Shown one piece after another: positions 62,796 to 64,000 of a stretch of 64,000 bases of DNA. Origin of the DNA: Streptomyces guryensis (GTDB taxonomy: Bacteria; Actinomycetota; Actinomycetes; Streptomycetales; Streptomycetaceae). A model generated the notes under the pieces. That model saw only the letters and a program-made list of their open reading frames with translations. It made no database searches and was not told the DNA's origin. The stretch's first letter is position 1; every line of letters starts with the position of its first letter. Location of the stretch: positions 124,001-188,000 of the forward strand of contig NZ_JAJSBI010000013.1 of assembly GCF_021261325.1 (NCBI RefSeq). Reading direction: 5' to 3'. The translations under genes were made by a program, and so were the position numbers.

Positions 62796-64000
62796 TCAGC
62801 CGGTGAACTTCAGGTCCGTCACGGCCTGCTTGTAGCCCGGGTCGCTGTACGAGTCCCCCTGCGCGTACGGCAGTGCCGTGAACCACACCAGTACGTACCG
62901 GCTCTTCACCGGCTTGGCGACTGTCACCTTCGCAGATGTGCCGGAGGTCGTAACGGATCCCAGCTTCGTCATGGAAGTCAGCGGAACCGACGAACTCATG
63001 GAGTCCGTCGCGTACAGCGTGACCGTCGTGTGGTCGCCGCTGAACAGGAGCCCTATCGAAGCGGCGGAGACCTCCTGCTCCGAGCCGAAGTCATAGACGA
63101 TGCCGACGCCGGGCTTGAAGGCCGGCTTCATGTCCGGGCCGTCCCTGAAGCTGGCGGTACGCCAGTACGTGGAACTGTCCTTGTCGTATGTCTTGTCGAC
63201 GTCGTTGGGGTGCTGGGCGTCACCCTTGGCGACGTACTCCTGGGCCCTCTGGATCGGGAGGGTCTTGACCGGCTTGGGGGCGGCGTTGTTCTTGTCGCCC
63301 CCGTCCGTCGTCTGGGTCTTGTTCGTGTCGTCGGAATTGTTCCCGCTGTCCATGAGCGCGTCCGCGAGCTGCCAACTGCCCAGACCCAGGGCGGCGATGA
63401 GGAGAGCCGAGACGGCCCATTTGAGAGCCTTGCCGGTCCGGCTCTGCAGTGGGGCCGGAGGAGTCGGCACCGGCTGCGTGGCACCGGGGTGCGGTGCCGG
63501 GCGGCCGTAGGTGCCCTGCTGGTACGTGGTGCGCTGGTATTCCGGCGGTGCGGTGAACGCGGGCTCCGGCGGGCGGATGCGGGGCATCTCGCCGATCGCC
63601 TTCACCAGCTCCTCGGGCGTCGTGCACGGGGATTCGTGACGGGAGGCGGTCGCCCCGTCGTTGACGAGTGCCCGCATGGACAGCTCGGACAGACCGCGGT
63701 GGACACCTGCCCGCACCTGGTCGGGTGCGATCAGACCGACGTCCTTGGGCAGCCCCGACAGACCGTACGCGTCGCTCTCGTACGGCCAACGCTGGGTGAG
63801 CCCCGCATACAGGAGCGCGCCGACGGACTCCGTGTCGGTGCGCTGCGGGGTGTCTGAACTGATGCCGCGCAGCGCGGCGTTCACGGCGAGGCCACGGATG
63901 CGCCACTGGCCGCTGGAGGTACGCAGCACGGCGTTGGGGTTCAGCCGCAGATGGGCCAGACCCTCGCGGTGCGCCGCGGCCATCGCGGAGGCGATCTGAC
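62796..64000 (-). CDS. Pseudokinase-like membrane protein (truncated by window end)
   Basis: About 401 residues visible; the N-terminus lies beyond the window. The visible part starts in a kinase-like lobe (AHREGLAHLRLNPNAVL, with no intact HRD or DFG), then a Pro-rich linker, a membrane helix (about residue 195-215 of the visible part), and an outside beta-rich domain resembling a discoidin/F5-8 fold ending LKFTG. In mycobacteria a similar module is fused to MviN/MurJ and bound by FhaA. An MviN gene should lie just outside. Confidence 0.85.
   Translation of the reverse strand, partial: QIASAMAAAHREGLAHLRLNPNAVLRTSSGQWRIRGLAVNAALRGISSDTPQRTDTESVGALLYAGLTQRWPYESDAYGLSGLPKDVGLIAPDQVRAGVHRGLSELSMRALVNDGATASRHESPCTTPEELVKAIGEMPRIRPPEPAFTAPPEYQRTTYQQGTYGRPAPHPGATQPVPTPPAPLQSRTGKALKWAVSALLIAALGLGSWQLADALMDSGNNSDDTNKTQTTDGGDKNNAAPKPVKTLPIQRAQEYVAKGDAQHPNDVDKTYDKDSSTYWRTASFRDGPDMKPAFKPGVGIVYDFGSEQEVSAASIGLLFSGDHTTVTLYATDSMSSSVPLTSMTKLGSVTTSGTSAKVTVAKPVKSRYVLVWFTALPYAQGDSYSDPGYKQAVTDLKFTG

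Overview
The window is high-GC DNA whose gene order is that of the origin region of a Streptomyces chromosome: gyrA, gyrB, recF, dnaN, oriC, dnaA, rpmH, rnpA, yidD, yidC, jag, rsmG, parA and parB, then trxA, trxB and sigM. Frequent GTG starts, GTGA/ATGA stop-start overlaps, class E sortases, CrgA, repeated parS palindromes and an origin full of TTGTCCACA-like boxes fit Streptomyces. The species cannot be read from the sequence.

Layout. 0.5-9.3 kb: tRNA-Leu(CAG), then the signalling and cell-wall operon fhaA-fhaB-pstP-rodA-pbpA-pknB (+). 9.5-10.5 kb: a frameshifted Mrr-type endonuclease-like gene. 10.6-15.4 kb: three class E sortases around a pabA/trpG-type glutaminase and a small membrane protein, then a DUF881 protein and crgA. 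15.4-18.3 kb: a DnaA-box cluster, a rhomboid protease, a cyclophilin, a DUF5324-like protein and a perfect parS site. 18.4-34.3 kb is an accessory block: two small secreted proteins, a lipoprotein, a WD40-gene remnant, an MFS transporter with a divergent MmyB-type regulator, and a ten-gene (-) biosynthetic operon with a divergent LysR regulator. 34.3-39.4 kb: tRNA-Ala(TGC), an XRE regulator preceded by a strong palindrome, a tail-anchored Ser/Thr kinase, a secreted membrane-anchored protein, a DLW-39 protein, a small exported protein and tRNA-Ile(GAT). 39.6-52.2 kb: DUF3566 gene, gyrA, gyrB, DciA-family gene, recF, gnd, dnaN, oriC, dnaA (all -). 52.5-64 kb: rpmH to parB and an acetyltransferase (+), then trxA, trxB, an anti-sigma factor, sigM and a truncated pseudokinase gene (-).

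How the parts work together. DnaA opens oriC and its boxes also lie by its own promoter. ParB loads on parS sites clustered around parAB. FhaA, FhaB, PstP and PknB form a phospho-signalling loop controlling RodA/PbpA wall synthesis. Sortases, CrgA and the rhomboid act at the envelope.

The most novel-looking part is the operon at 23.7-32.5 kb. A stand-alone adenylation enzyme, a free carrier protein and an acyl-CoA-dehydrogenase-fold enzyme with its glutamate at the isovaleryl-CoA/prolyl-carrier dehydrogenase position suggest dehydrogenation of a carrier-bound amino acid. A second such enzyme with a flavin reductase, an Fe/2-oxoglutarate hydroxylase, a short-chain and a zinc dehydrogenase, an alpha/beta hydrolase and an aspartate decarboxylase (PanD) would tailor or feed it. 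I do not recognise this combination as a known pathway; the product is unknown.
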